From NCBI RefSeq assembly GCF_001747895.1, contig NZ_LNNB01000028.1, forward strand, positions 36,199-100,198: a stretch of 64,000 nucleotides of DNA. The letters are read 5' to 3'. The notes under the pieces were generated by a model, which was not told the origin of the DNA, searched no databases, and worked only from the letters and a program-made list of their open reading frames with translations. Positions 7,551 to 15,685 of this stretch are shown here, piece after piece. A program made the position numbers and the translations under genes. This DNA comes from Staphylococcus equorum (lineage in GTDB: Bacteria; Bacillota; Bacilli; Staphylococcales; Staphylococcaceae). The first letter of the stretch is position 1; every line of letters starts with the position of its first letter.

Positions 7551-8447
7551 ATGGTTAAGAGATTATTAAGTGCTAATGCCTCAGAAATAGTGAAAATGAC
7601 GGCTGAAGAATTAAAACAAAGTATTAAAGCAAGTGATGGTCGCGTTGTTTTAGCAGAGAATGTTGTTACGCGTACACCAGTGATACCCGACATAACAAAT
7701 GCAGAACTATCACGTGCATTCGGAGCAGATTTGATTTTATTAAATGGATTAGACGTGTTCAATCCTAAAGTAGAAAACATAGACGAGAAAAAACATGTCA
7801 TTAAAGAATTAAGACGTCTTGTTGCAAGACCTATAGGTGTCAATTTAGAACCAGTAGATGAGCAAGCGAGCATGGCAGAAGAAAAATTAAATATTGCTAA
7901 AGGACGACAAGCAAGTCCGAAAACAGTAAAAGCTTTAGAAAAATTAGGCATAAACTTTATTTGCATGACGGGGAATCCAGGTACTGGCGTATCTAATGAA
8001 AAAATTGTTGGTGCAATTGCTGAGACAAGAGCAAATTTTTCAGGATTGATTATAGCCGGAAAAATGCACAGTGCAGGTGTAGATGAACCTGTAATTACTA
8101 AAGCATATGTTGAAAAATTTATTGATGCAGGTGCTGATATTATTTTAGTACCATCTATTGGAACAGTTCCAGGATTTGATGAAGCACAATTAAAAGACAT
8201 AGTGAAAGCAGTCCATCATCATGGTGGTTTAGTCATGTCAGCAATAGGGACAAGTCAAGAGAGTTCTGACGCCAGTACAATTAGGGACTTCGCAATTCGA
8301 AATAAAATATGCGGTGTGGATATTCAACATATTGGTGACGCAGGCTATGGCGGTTTAGCTCCTGTAGAAAATATTTTTGAATTAAGTAAAGCGATACGTG
8401 GACAACGCCACACATTGTCCATGATAGCGAGATCAATTAACAGATAG
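7551..8447 (+). CDS. Uncharacterised TIM-barrel-like protein in a PTS operon (DUF7916 type)
   Basis: 298 aa, cytoplasmic, no signal peptide. Alternating segments such as RVVLAENVVTRTPVIPDI, ADLILLNGLDVFNP, INFICMTGNPGTGVSN, LIIAGKMHSAGVDEP, ADIILVPSIGTVPGFD and ICGVDIQHIGDAGYGG look like successive beta strands and loops of a TIM barrel. The late Gly-rich loop resembles a phosphate grip. I recall similar proteins being annotated only as a domain of unknown function (DUF7916), often beside PTS genes; that recollection needs a search. It lies 13 bp after EIIC and 30 bp before IIB, where a phospho-sugar enzyme would be expected. It may act on the imported sugar phosphate, but no reaction can be read from the sequence. 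Confidence 0.6.
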   Translation: MVKRLLSANASEIVKMTAEELKQSIKASDGRVVLAENVVTRTPVIPDITNAELSRAFGADLILLNGLDVFNPKVENIDEKKHVIKELRRLVARPIGVNLEPVDEQASMAEEKLNIAKGRQASPKTVKALEKLGINFICMTGNPGTGVSNEKIVGAIAETRANFSGLIIAGKMHSAGVDEPVITKAYVEKFIDAGADIILVPSIGTVPGFDEAQLKDIVKAVHHHGGLVMSAIGTSQESSDASTIRDFAIRNKICGVDIQHIGDAGYGGLAPVENIFELSKAIRGQRHTLSMIARSINR

Positions 8448-8477
8448 GGTATAGTAATAATAAATGGAGGGATTTAT

Positions 8478-8798
8478 ATGGCAGAAAAAACAATAATGCT
8501 TGTATGTGCAGCTGGAATGAGTACAAGTATGTTAGTTCAGAAAATGCAAAAAGAAGCTGAAAACCAAGATTTAGACCGTGAAATATTTGCAGTCTCAACG
8601 ACAGAAGCGGATCAAAAAATTGAAGATGCTCAAGTAGATGTTTTGTTATTAGGTCCACAAGTCCGTTTTAAAAAAGATGAATATACTAAAAAATGTACAG
8701 ACAAAAACATACCTGTAGAAGTCATTGAAATGACAGATTACGGTACGATGAATGGCGCAAACGTATTAAGTGCAGCTGAACGTTTAATGAGCGAATAG
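8478..8798 (+). CDS. PTS EIIB component, lactose/cellobiose family
   Basis: 106 aa. The N-terminal loop TIMLVCAAGMSTSMLVQKM carries the phosphorylated Cys at residue 10, followed by the alternating alpha/beta layout of CelA-type IIB and the typical VDVLLLGPQVRF segment. It receives phosphate from the IIA protein encoded 10 bp downstream and passes it to the sugar in the IIC channel. A GGAGGG ribosome binding site precedes the start. Confidence 0.9.
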   Translation: MAEKTIMLVCAAGMSTSMLVQKMQKEAENQDLDREIFAVSTTEADQKIEDAQVDVLLLGPQVRFKKDEYTKKCTDKNIPVEVIEMTDYGTMNGANVLSAAERLMSE

Positions 8799-8808
8799 GG
8801 GTGGAACA

Positions 8809-9135
8809 ATGACTGAAGAAGAGAAGAATTTGGAATTTGCAATGTCGCTCATTGCTTATAGTGGTGATGCTAAAAGTCATGCTATGGAAGCCATATTTGC
8901 AGCTAAAAAAAGTGCGTTTGATGAAGCGGAAACGAAACTGAAACAAGCTGAAGCTGCTTTGCTTGAAGCACATCATGTACAAACGAATATGTTAACAAAG
9001 GAAGCACAAGGTGAACATATCAATTTGACGCTGTTAACAGTGCATAGTCAAGACCATTTAATGACGGCAATCACTTTTAAAGATATTGCCCAGGAAATGA
9101 TAGATTTATATAAAGAAGTAAAAAATAATAAATAA
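8809..9135 (+). CDS. PTS EIIA component, lactose/cellobiose family
   Basis: 108 aa, all helical. LLTVHSQDHLMTAITFKDIA holds the phospho-accepting His (residue 79) and the following conserved Asp/His region of LacF/CelC-type IIA proteins, which form trimers. It is the last gene of the operon; a terminator follows about 40 bp later. Confidence 0.9.
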   Translation: MTEEEKNLEFAMSLIAYSGDAKSHAMEAIFAAKKSAFDEAETKLKQAEAALLEAHHVQTNMLTKEAQGEHINLTLLTVHSQDHLMTAITFKDIAQEMIDLYKEVKNNK

Positions 9136-9172
9136 TTGAATGATTTGTTATGGTAGTGAAATAATGTCAGCA

Positions 9173-9208
9173 AAAGATGTAAAAGTTTAATTACTTTTAC
9201 ATCTTTTT
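9173..9208 (+). terminator. Terminator of the lactose/cellobiose-family PTS operon
   Basis: AAAGATGTAAAAGT (9173-9186) pairs with ACTTTTACATCTTT (9193-9206), followed by further T residues. Confidence 0.85.
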
Positions 9209-9338
9209 TGTTTTGAAAAATAAACAAAGATGTATCAAATTAGATCAATGCATTTTATAATTTAAAAATAGTATTTTTTATTTAGATGTGCAACTTTTCG
9301 TATTGTGAGACGAAATAGATTACACATCCACACGTACA

Positions 9339-9352
9339 AGAAAGCGATTACA
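9339..9352 (+). promoter_or_regulatory. cre-like site before the PRD regulator
   Basis: AGAAAGCGATTACA matches the cre consensus except for the first base. It ends 25 bp before the GTG start of the regulator gene. Confidence 0.45.
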
Positions 9353-9377
9353 ATATAACTGTAAGGAGGTTGCTGAT

Positions 9378-11321
9378 GTGTTAAGCAAGAGACAACATCA
9401 TATATTAACGTACTTACTTGAACGTGAAGCCTTTGTTCAAATTCATAATTTAGCAACACAGTTCAATGTATCTGAAAGAACAATCCAATATGATCTTGAA
9501 TACATTGAAACTATGGAAGATAAATTAGATTTAACGATTCATCGGAATAAATATGATGGGATAAAGATTACAACAACAGCGCTTCAGTTGGCAACATTAG
9601 AGCCAAAATATACGGGAACATCGATGCATTATTCAAAGAAAGAACGCATATTATATATCACTTTGAAGCTGTTTGAATCGATTGAACCCACATCATCCCA
9701 AGTATTAGCAACATTGGTTTCAGTAACACGTCGTACAATTGTTGAAGATTTAAAAAATGTTCAATCTTGGTTAGAAGAAAACGATTTGTTTCTTGAGTAC
9801 AAGAAAAATAAAGGGTTTGTAATTCAGGGTGAGGAAAACGCTTATCGTAAAGCCTATGCCACACGTGTACATGAATATTTTCAAACGCACACACATCACA
9901 TGGGTCATCAACTTTTTTCGAATAAAGAGTTAGAACAAATTCGTTTAACAGTAACTTCTATATTATTAGATGCAAAATATCAATTAGTTCAAAGTGCAAT
10001 TGATGGATTGATTTATCACATTTTGATTGCGCTTCATCGTACAAATGAACATTTTGCCTTCGATATACCTGATAAAGAGTATGAAAAGCTTGCTAAAACA
10101 GAGCAATTTCATATTGCACTTAAAATTAAAGAAAAATTAGAAGCTATTTTTCAGATTGAATTTCCAAAAAGTGAGGCAGCTTTTATTACTTTACATTTAT
10201 TGGGTGCTAAAACGTCAGAAGTGAATGAACTCAATCAACAAATAGACGATTTAGAGATATTAACAGAACAATTGATTGAACGTATGAGTGGTGATTTAGG
10301 ACTAGATTTAATGTCTGATAGCAAATTAGCAAATGGTTTAATCGTACATTTGAGACCTGCAATTCATCGATTGAAGTTTGATATGACACATGCGAACCCT
10401 TTAAATAGGGAAATCCATACGCAGTATCACCATATTATAGAAGGAATTAAAAGGCATGTATGGGGCATTGAAGAAAATTACCAAATACACTTTACTGATG
10501 ATGAATTATCGTATATCACATTGCATTTTGCTTCTGCGATTGAACGGATTTCAGCAGTGACCACAAATGCCATTAAAGTCGTGTTACTTTGTGGATCAGG
10601 TATAGGAACATCTCAATTATTAAAAAGTAGGATGGATCATATTTATCCAGAATTAGAAATTGTAGATGCTTATTCTATATATGAAATAGATGAAGTAATG
10701 CTAAAACATGAAGGTATTGATTATATCATTTCTACGGTTCCTTTTGAACAAGCAAGCGTACCAGTAATTAGGGTTTCGCCATTTTTAAATAAAGACGATC
10801 GAAAGCAATTAAATGAAATTATTAACCATTCAAGAGAGCGATATGTAAATGATGTTAAAGGGTTAGGGCCAACGTTACAAGAAGTATTACCACAATCTCG
10901 AATATTGACACAACAGCAAACACTTTTAAGAAATGATGCAATTAGACAATGTGTATCACCGCTTGTAAATGATCAAATCGTAGATGAGGCCTATGCTGCT
11001 GACATTATTGAACAATTAGATGCATTTGGACCTTATATGGTAATTAGTCCTCATATTGCATTGATTCATGCTAACCATAAACATGTTAAACAACCTGTGG
11101 GATTTAGTTTAGTTCATTTTAAAACGGGTGTGATCTTTAATCATCAGCAATATGATCCAGTGCATATCATTATTACATTAGCTACGGAGCAGCCGCAGAT
11201 ACATTTAAATGCTTTGCGACAATTTAGCGAGCTAATCATGGAGGAAGCAACGAGAGCAACACTGTTTTCTGGAAATATAGCAGATATCATGTCATGTATT
11301 CGTGATGTAAGTCAACATTAA
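9378..11321 (+). CDS. PRD-containing transcriptional regulator with EIIB- and EIIA-like domains
   Basis: 647 aa from a GTG start with AAGGAGG 8 bases upstream. Order: two N-terminal HTH segments (QIHNLATQFNVSERTIQYDL; SSQVLATLVSVTRRTIVEDL), two PTS-regulation domains with conserved His (about residues 180-390), an EIIB-like loop VVLLCGSGIGTSQLLKSRM, and a C-terminal EIIA-like domain with PYMVISPHIALIHANHKHV. This is the MtlR/UlaR/LicR type of activator, whose activity is set by phosphorylation from HPr and the cognate PTS. It is followed 14 bp later by ascorbate-family PTS genes and most likely activates them. Confidence 0.87.
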   Translation: MLSKRQHHILTYLLEREAFVQIHNLATQFNVSERTIQYDLEYIETMEDKLDLTIHRNKYDGIKITTTALQLATLEPKYTGTSMHYSKKERILYITLKLFESIEPTSSQVLATLVSVTRRTIVEDLKNVQSWLEENDLFLEYKKNKGFVIQGEENAYRKAYATRVHEYFQTHTHHMGHQLFSNKELEQIRLTVTSILLDAKYQLVQSAIDGLIYHILIALHRTNEHFAFDIPDKEYEKLAKTEQFHIALKIKEKLEAIFQIEFPKSEAAFITLHLLGAKTSEVNELNQQIDDLEILTEQLIERMSGDLGLDLMSDSKLANGLIVHLRPAIHRLKFDMTHANPLNREIHTQYHHIIEGIKRHVWGIEENYQIHFTDDELSYITLHFASAIERISAVTTNAIKVVLLCGSGIGTSQLLKSRMDHIYPELEIVDAYSIYEIDEVMLKHEGIDYIISTVPFEQASVPVIRVSPFLNKDDRKQLNEIINHSRERYVNDVKGLGPTLQEVLPQSRILTQQQTLLRNDAIRQCVSPLVNDQIVDEAYAADIIEQLDAFGPYMVISPHIALIHANHKHVKQPVGFSLVHFKTGVIFNHQQYDPVHIIITLATEQPQIHLNALRQFSELIMEEATRATLFSGNIADIMSCIRDVSQH

Positions 11322-11335
11322 TAAGGGGGATATAA

Positions 11336-11776
11336 ATGAGTCCGGAAATTTTATCATCGGATAAAGTACAGATACGAGATCGAGTGGATGATTGGAAACA
11401 TGCAATTCGTGTTGCATCTGAACCTCTGCTAGAACAAGGGTACTTTAAACAACAATACATTGAAAAGATGATTTATAGCGTAGAAGAATTAGGGCCCTAT
11501 ATTGTAATAGCACCTGAAATTGCAATAGCGCATGCTAGACCGAGTGATGATGTTAAAAAAATAGGATTAAGTTTATTGAAATTGAATCACCATATTAACT
11601 TTTCTGAGAACGGACATCATGCGTCTCTCGTGTTTGTATTAAGCGCTGTTGATAACGAGGGACATTTAGAAATTTTAAGAAATTTAGCAACAATCTTAGG
11701 GGATTCGAACACAGTTAATAAATTATTAGCAGCAACAGACATTGATGAAATAATAAATATATTTAAAGGAGAATGA
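11336..11776 (+). CDS. PTS EIIA component, ascorbate/mannitol-fructose type
   Basis: 146 aa. PYIVIAPEIAIAHARPSDD holds the predicted phospho-His (residue 66), the hallmark of UlaC/MtlF-like IIA proteins. It ends in a TGA that overlaps the start region of the IIB gene. It phosphorylates the IIB component; the sugar is not known. Confidence 0.86.
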   Translation: MSPEILSSDKVQIRDRVDDWKHAIRVASEPLLEQGYFKQQYIEKMIYSVEELGPYIVIAPEIAIAHARPSDDVKKIGLSLLKLNHHINFSENGHHASLVFVLSAVDNEGHLEILRNLATILGDSNTVNKLLAATDIDEIINIFKGE

Positions 11777-11781
11777 TGAAA

Positions 11782-12066
11782 ATGAAAATTTTAGTTGTAT
11801 GTGGTCACGGTTTAGGAAGTAGCTTTATGGTGGAAATGAATGCACAGGAAGCTTTAAAAAATTTAAATGCACCATCAGACGTTAAAGTTGAACACAGTGA
11901 TGTCATGTCTGCAAGCCCTGATATGGCAGATTTATTTATTTGTGGTAGAGATTTAGAAGAAAATACAAAGCACTTAGGGGACGTTATTGTTTTAGATAAC
12001 ATTCTAGATAAAGAAGAGTTACAAAATAAATTGAATGAGAAATTAAGTGATTTGAACATTTTATAA
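11782..12066 (+). CDS. PTS EIIB component, ascorbate family
   Basis: 94 aa from the ATG at 11782, giving MKILVVCGHGLGSSFMVEM with the phospho-Cys at residue 7, as in UlaB. AAAGGAGA is 10 bases upstream. ATGs at 11773 and 11776 are also in frame but sit too close to that ribosome binding site. The segment DLFICGRDLEENTKHLGDVIVLDNI matches the family's later half. Confidence 0.86.
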   Translation: MKILVVCGHGLGSSFMVEMNAQEALKNLNAPSDVKVEHSDVMSASPDMADLFICGRDLEENTKHLGDVIVLDNILDKEELQNKLNEKLSDLNIL

Positions 12067-12089
12067 ATTAGAAGTAAGGGGGCAACGTT

Positions 12090-13448
12090 ATGAAACCTAT
12101 CCTAGATTTTATCGTTGATATTTTGAGTCAACCTGCTATATTAGTTGCTTTAATTGCTTTAATAGGTCTAATTATGCAGAAAAAATCAGCCACTGACATC
12201 ACGTCCGGTACGATTAAAACGATACTTGGATTTTTAGTGTTAAGCGCAGGGGCGAATGTTGTAACACAATCATTAGAACCATTTGGAAAAATATTCCAAC
12301 ACGCTTTTGGCGTGCAAGGTGTCGTACCTAATAACGAAGCGATTATTTCAATTGCTTTAGAACAATATGGCACAACAGCAGCATTAATTATGGTGTTTGG
12401 GATGATTGTTAATATCATTATCGCACGTATTACGAATTTGAAATATATCTTTTTAACAGGTCATCATACATTTTATATGGCAGCCTTTTTAGCTATATTA
12501 CTGTCAGTAGGTAATATCACTGGGACATTGACAGTAATCACAGGATCTATTATTTTAGGATTGATTATGGCTATATTACCAGCGTTAGCACAACCAACAA
12601 TGAAGAAAATAACTGGGACTAACCAAGTCGCTTTAGGTCACTTTGGTACGATCAGTTATTGGGCAGCTGGAGAGATTGGAAAGTTATTTAAAGGAAAGTC
12701 TAAATCAACAGAAGAAATTAATTTTCCTAAAGGCTTGAGCTTTTTAAGAGAAAGTACAATCAGTATTTCATTAACAATGACATTACTCTATTTTGTGGCA
12801 GCGTTATTTGCGGGTCCAACCTTCGTACATACAGAAATTAGTGACGGTCAAAACTTTATTGTATTTTCACTGATTCAAGGGGTTACTTTTGCAGCTGGTG
12901 TGTTTATCATATTAACGGGTGTACGTTTAATATTGGCTGAAATCGTGCCGGCGTTTAAAGGTATTTCTGAAAAATTAGTACCTAACACAAAACCAGCATT
13001 AGACTGTCCTATAGTCTTCCCTTATGCACAAAATGCTGTATTAATTGGCTTTTTTGTCAGTTTTATAGTTGGGGTCTTGGGCATGTTCGTCTTATTCTTA
13101 TTTGGTGGGGTAGTTATACTTCCAGGTGTAGTAGCTCACTTCTTCCTTGGGGCAACGGCTGGCGTATTTGGTAACGCGCGTGGTGGTATTAGAGGTGCAA
13201 TAGCAGGTTCAGCATTAAATGGCTTGTTAATTACATTCTTACCACTGCTGTTCTTGCCATTCCTAGGTGAACTTGGTGGTGCAGCAACGACATTCTCAGA
13301 TACAGATTTCTTAGTTGTAGGTATCGTCTTTGGTAATATTGCGAAATATCTTGGGCTTATCGGTATCGCCGTTTTAGTCTTAATCTTAGCAGCGGTAGCA
13401 ATTTTATTACAAAAACGTACGAATCAAAAAGAAGCAGAGGAACAGTAA
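12090..13448 (+). CDS. PTS EIIC permease, ascorbate family (UlaA/SgaT-like)
   Basis: 452 aa with ten or more hydrophobic segments. KPILDFIVDILSQPAILVAL at the start, LKYIFLTGHHTFYMAAFLA, GHFGTISYWAAGEIG and FFLGATAGVFGNARGGIRGA are characteristic of the UlaA family. It closes the regulator-IIA-IIB-IIC cluster. No ulaD, ulaE, ulaF or ulaG homologue is nearby, so L-ascorbate as substrate is not supported by context. Confidence 0.87.
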   Translation: MKPILDFIVDILSQPAILVALIALIGLIMQKKSATDITSGTIKTILGFLVLSAGANVVTQSLEPFGKIFQHAFGVQGVVPNNEAIISIALEQYGTTAALIMVFGMIVNIIIARITNLKYIFLTGHHTFYMAAFLAILLSVGNITGTLTVITGSIILGLIMAILPALAQPTMKKITGTNQVALGHFGTISYWAAGEIGKLFKGKSKSTEEINFPKGLSFLRESTISISLTMTLLYFVAALFAGPTFVHTEISDGQNFIVFSLIQGVTFAAGVFIILTGVRLILAEIVPAFKGISEKLVPNTKPALDCPIVFPYAQNAVLIGFFVSFIVGVLGMFVLFLFGGVVILPGVVAHFFLGATAGVFGNARGGIRGAIAGSALNGLLITFLPLLFLPFLGELGGAATTFSDTDFLVVGIVFGNIAKYLGLIGIAVLVLILAAVAILLQKRTNQKEAEEQ

Positions 13449-13466
13449 AATTAAATAATTAAAATA

Positions 13467-13510
13467 AAACAGGTGAGCATCTTATAAATTAAGGATGCTT
13501 ACCTGTTTTT
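13467..13510 (+). terminator. Terminator of the ascorbate-type PTS operon
   Basis: AAACAGGTGAGCATC pairs with GATGCTTACCTGTTT (one G-T wobble), followed by a short T run. Confidence 0.8.
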
Positions 13511-13564
13511 TAATGTCAATTTAGTATGAAGTCTTATTAAAAATGATCAATGAAACTGTAAAAG

Positions 13565-13921
13565 TTAATTTGTTAGCTCATAACTTTCTGCTATTAAATC
13601 TTTAATATGATTTATAGAGTTAATCTCATTTAAATTGATACTTATCCAATTGGACTTATCCATGTGATAGGCTTTGTAAAATCCTTCTTTTTTTCTTAAA
13701 GGTCCAATAAATTCTTGTCTGATTTTCAAATTTAATACATCTATTTCATCAGAGCCATTTAACCCTAATTTGTCTTGAGCAATATTCATCACTAAAGCAA
13801 ACCATTTTTTGTTATCTTTATGTCTTAAAGCTGCAAAATTCGAATAAGTTTTCCAAGGATAATCTGGTTTCACATCATACTTACGATTTACATAATTAAA
13901 AACTTCTTCCCTATCTAACAT
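13565..13921 (-). CDS. MmcQ/YjbR-family protein
   Basis: About 118 aa. Contains DYPWKTYSNFAALRHKDNKKWFALVMNI and YHMDKSNWISINL, the pattern of the small MmcQ/YjbR (CyaY-like fold) family, which is often annotated as DNA-binding though its role is unproven. The second of two adjacent ATGs (13921) is better spaced from AAGGTG than the one at 13924. It is a single gene between two rightward transcription units, with no operon partner. Confidence 0.78.
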   Translation of the reverse strand: MLDREEVFNYVNRKYDVKPDYPWKTYSNFAALRHKDNKKWFALVMNIAQDKLGLNGSDEIDVLNLKIRQEFIGPLRKKEGFYKAYHMDKSNWISINLNEINSINHIKDLIAESYELTN

Positions 13922-14119
13922 CATTTCACCTTCTTAATCATTATCTTCCCGATTTGTTTTAATTTAATCTCTAGCGATAAGGCAGTATGTTTATAAATGT
14001 ACTACATAATTGTACGAAATTTTGATTTATGAAATAAACATTTATATTAATATAAAAAAGTTTATTTTATATGGTATACTACTGTTATTACAAGTTATTA
14101 TATCGGGGGAGAGTCATAA

Positions 14120-15631
14120 GTGCTTTATACAGTTACGTCAACATTGCCACCAGTACATGGTGGAAGAACGAAAGCGTTATTAAATAGAATTCAATTAATG
14201 CATAATGATTTAAATGAAACAAACACAATATTAACGACAAATTATAATCCTAACTATTATGACGTTATTAAATCATTTGTGGAAAATAATAAATTAAATG
14301 CTCAAATTAGAGTAGAAAATATTTATGATTGGCTATCTGATTTTAAATTATTATATAATCCACACGCTAATAGTGACACAATAGAATATCATGAAGTTGA
14401 ACGGGATATTGAAGGATTAACAAGTGAAATCAGAAAGAATAATAGGGATGTCGTTCGTTATTATGACGGTGATACATATGTTCTATATAGAAAATTCAGA
14501 CCAGGAAGTAATATTTTAGAATTCGAAGATTTTATGACGCCTTATTGTAAAAAAAGAGTAGAGAGACATCAATATAATAATTTTGGTTGTTTACATAAGA
14601 AAATTTATTTTTCTACTAGAAATTATGGGAAGATTGCAGAAAAATTCTACGATAGAGAAGGTAATAAATATTGTGAAAAGTTTTTTGCTGATGATGAAAA
14701 CACAACACTATTATTAGTTCAATTATATAAAGAGAGTAAACATTTTAAAGCATTTGAAAATGAAAAACAGCTTTTTCAATATTATTTCCAAAATCGTTTT
14801 AAAGATGGAGATATTGTCTTTAATGATGCAAGACTTTTAGATATACCATTATTAAAACAAACAAATCATACTAAAAATGTATTGGTATTTCATAGCTCAC
14901 ATATAGATGGGAATAATGTGAAAAAAGCATATAAATACGCGCTTACACATTCTGAAAGTGTTACTAAATATTTAGTGTTAACGAATCATCAAAAAACAGA
15001 TATACAAAATTTATACTCTATTGAAGATGACTGTTTTGCTGTAATACCCCATTTTATTGAAGTTGCAGAGCCTTCCCGTGAACCATCAAACTTTAAAGAT
15101 CAATTTATTTATATTGGCAGGTTTGGTTTAGGAAAACAATTAGACCATCTTATTAAAGCATATAAGTTATTTCGTGAAGCAGGTTATACAAGCAAACTCG
15201 TATTATATGGTAAGGATGAAGCGGGACAATTAAAAATGCTTAAAGATTTAATAAATGAATATGCTTTAAATGATTACGTTGAGATTAATGACTATACATC
15301 CAATCCATTAGCAGAATTTAAAGCTTCGAGAGCATCGCTATTAACGAGTAGCTTTGAAGGATTTGGCTTAACAATTATGGAAAGCATTGCAGTTGGATGC
15401 CCTGCCATTTCATATGATGTTCAATATGGTCCGAGAGAAATTATTGAACATGGTAAAAATGGATATCTTATTGAACCTAATAATATTCGAGAATTTGCAA
15501 ATAGTATGATGAAAATTGTAGATAAACCACTTAACAATGTAAAAAATAATGAACGATTAAAACATCAAACAGCAATTAATAATTATGCTGAACTATTGAA
15601 ACAGCTTCAAGAAAAACAATTTATAATATGA
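14120..15631 (+). CDS. GT4 glycosyltransferase, TarM/TagE-like wall teichoic acid type
   Basis: 503 aa from a GTG start with GGGGGAGA about 7 bases upstream. The N-terminal half resembles the TagE/TarM accessory domain (STLPPVHGGRTKALLNRI near the start; DVVRYYDGDTYVLYRKF). The C-terminal half is a GT-B donor domain with FIYIGRFGLGKQLDHLIKAY and SFEGFGLTIMES, giving the EX7E pair at about Glu413 and Glu421 of retaining GT4 enzymes. The likely job is transfer of a sugar from a nucleotide sugar to a wall polymer such as poly(ribitol or glycerol phosphate), in the cytoplasm. It stands alone without tag/tar genes, so the acceptor is inferred. Accessory glycosyltransferases of other polymers are the main alternative. 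Confidence 0.72.
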   Translation: MLYTVTSTLPPVHGGRTKALLNRIQLMHNDLNETNTILTTNYNPNYYDVIKSFVENNKLNAQIRVENIYDWLSDFKLLYNPHANSDTIEYHEVERDIEGLTSEIRKNNRDVVRYYDGDTYVLYRKFRPGSNILEFEDFMTPYCKKRVERHQYNNFGCLHKKIYFSTRNYGKIAEKFYDREGNKYCEKFFADDENTTLLLVQLYKESKHFKAFENEKQLFQYYFQNRFKDGDIVFNDARLLDIPLLKQTNHTKNVLVFHSSHIDGNNVKKAYKYALTHSESVTKYLVLTNHQKTDIQNLYSIEDDCFAVIPHFIEVAEPSREPSNFKDQFIYIGRFGLGKQLDHLIKAYKLFREAGYTSKLVLYGKDEAGQLKMLKDLINEYALNDYVEINDYTSNPLAEFKASRASLLTSSFEGFGLTIMESIAVGCPAISYDVQYGPREIIEHGKNGYLIEPNNIREFANSMMKIVDKPLNNVKNNERLKHQTAINNYAELLKQLQEKQFII

Positions 15632-15645
15632 ATAAAGCATAAAAA

Positions 15646-15675
15646 AATCTCAACCAACATTGGTTGAGATTTTTT
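15646..15675. terminator. Bidirectional terminator between convergent genes
   Basis: AATCTCAACCAA (15646-15657) pairs with TTGGTTGAGATT (15660-15671), with A and T runs on the two sides. It serves the glycosyltransferase gene and the leftward transporter gene. Confidence 0.85.
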
Positions 15676-15685
15676 GGTTATTAAG

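Noticed and set aside
7009..8200. Long antisense reading frames opposite the PTS EIIC and TIM-barrel-like genes
   Set aside because: They lie wholly opposite well-supported genes, show low-complexity shadow composition and lack ribosome binding sites.
12128..12418. Antisense frame opposite the ascorbate-type EIIC gene
   Set aside because: Shadow of a strongly supported membrane protein gene with no start signal of its own.
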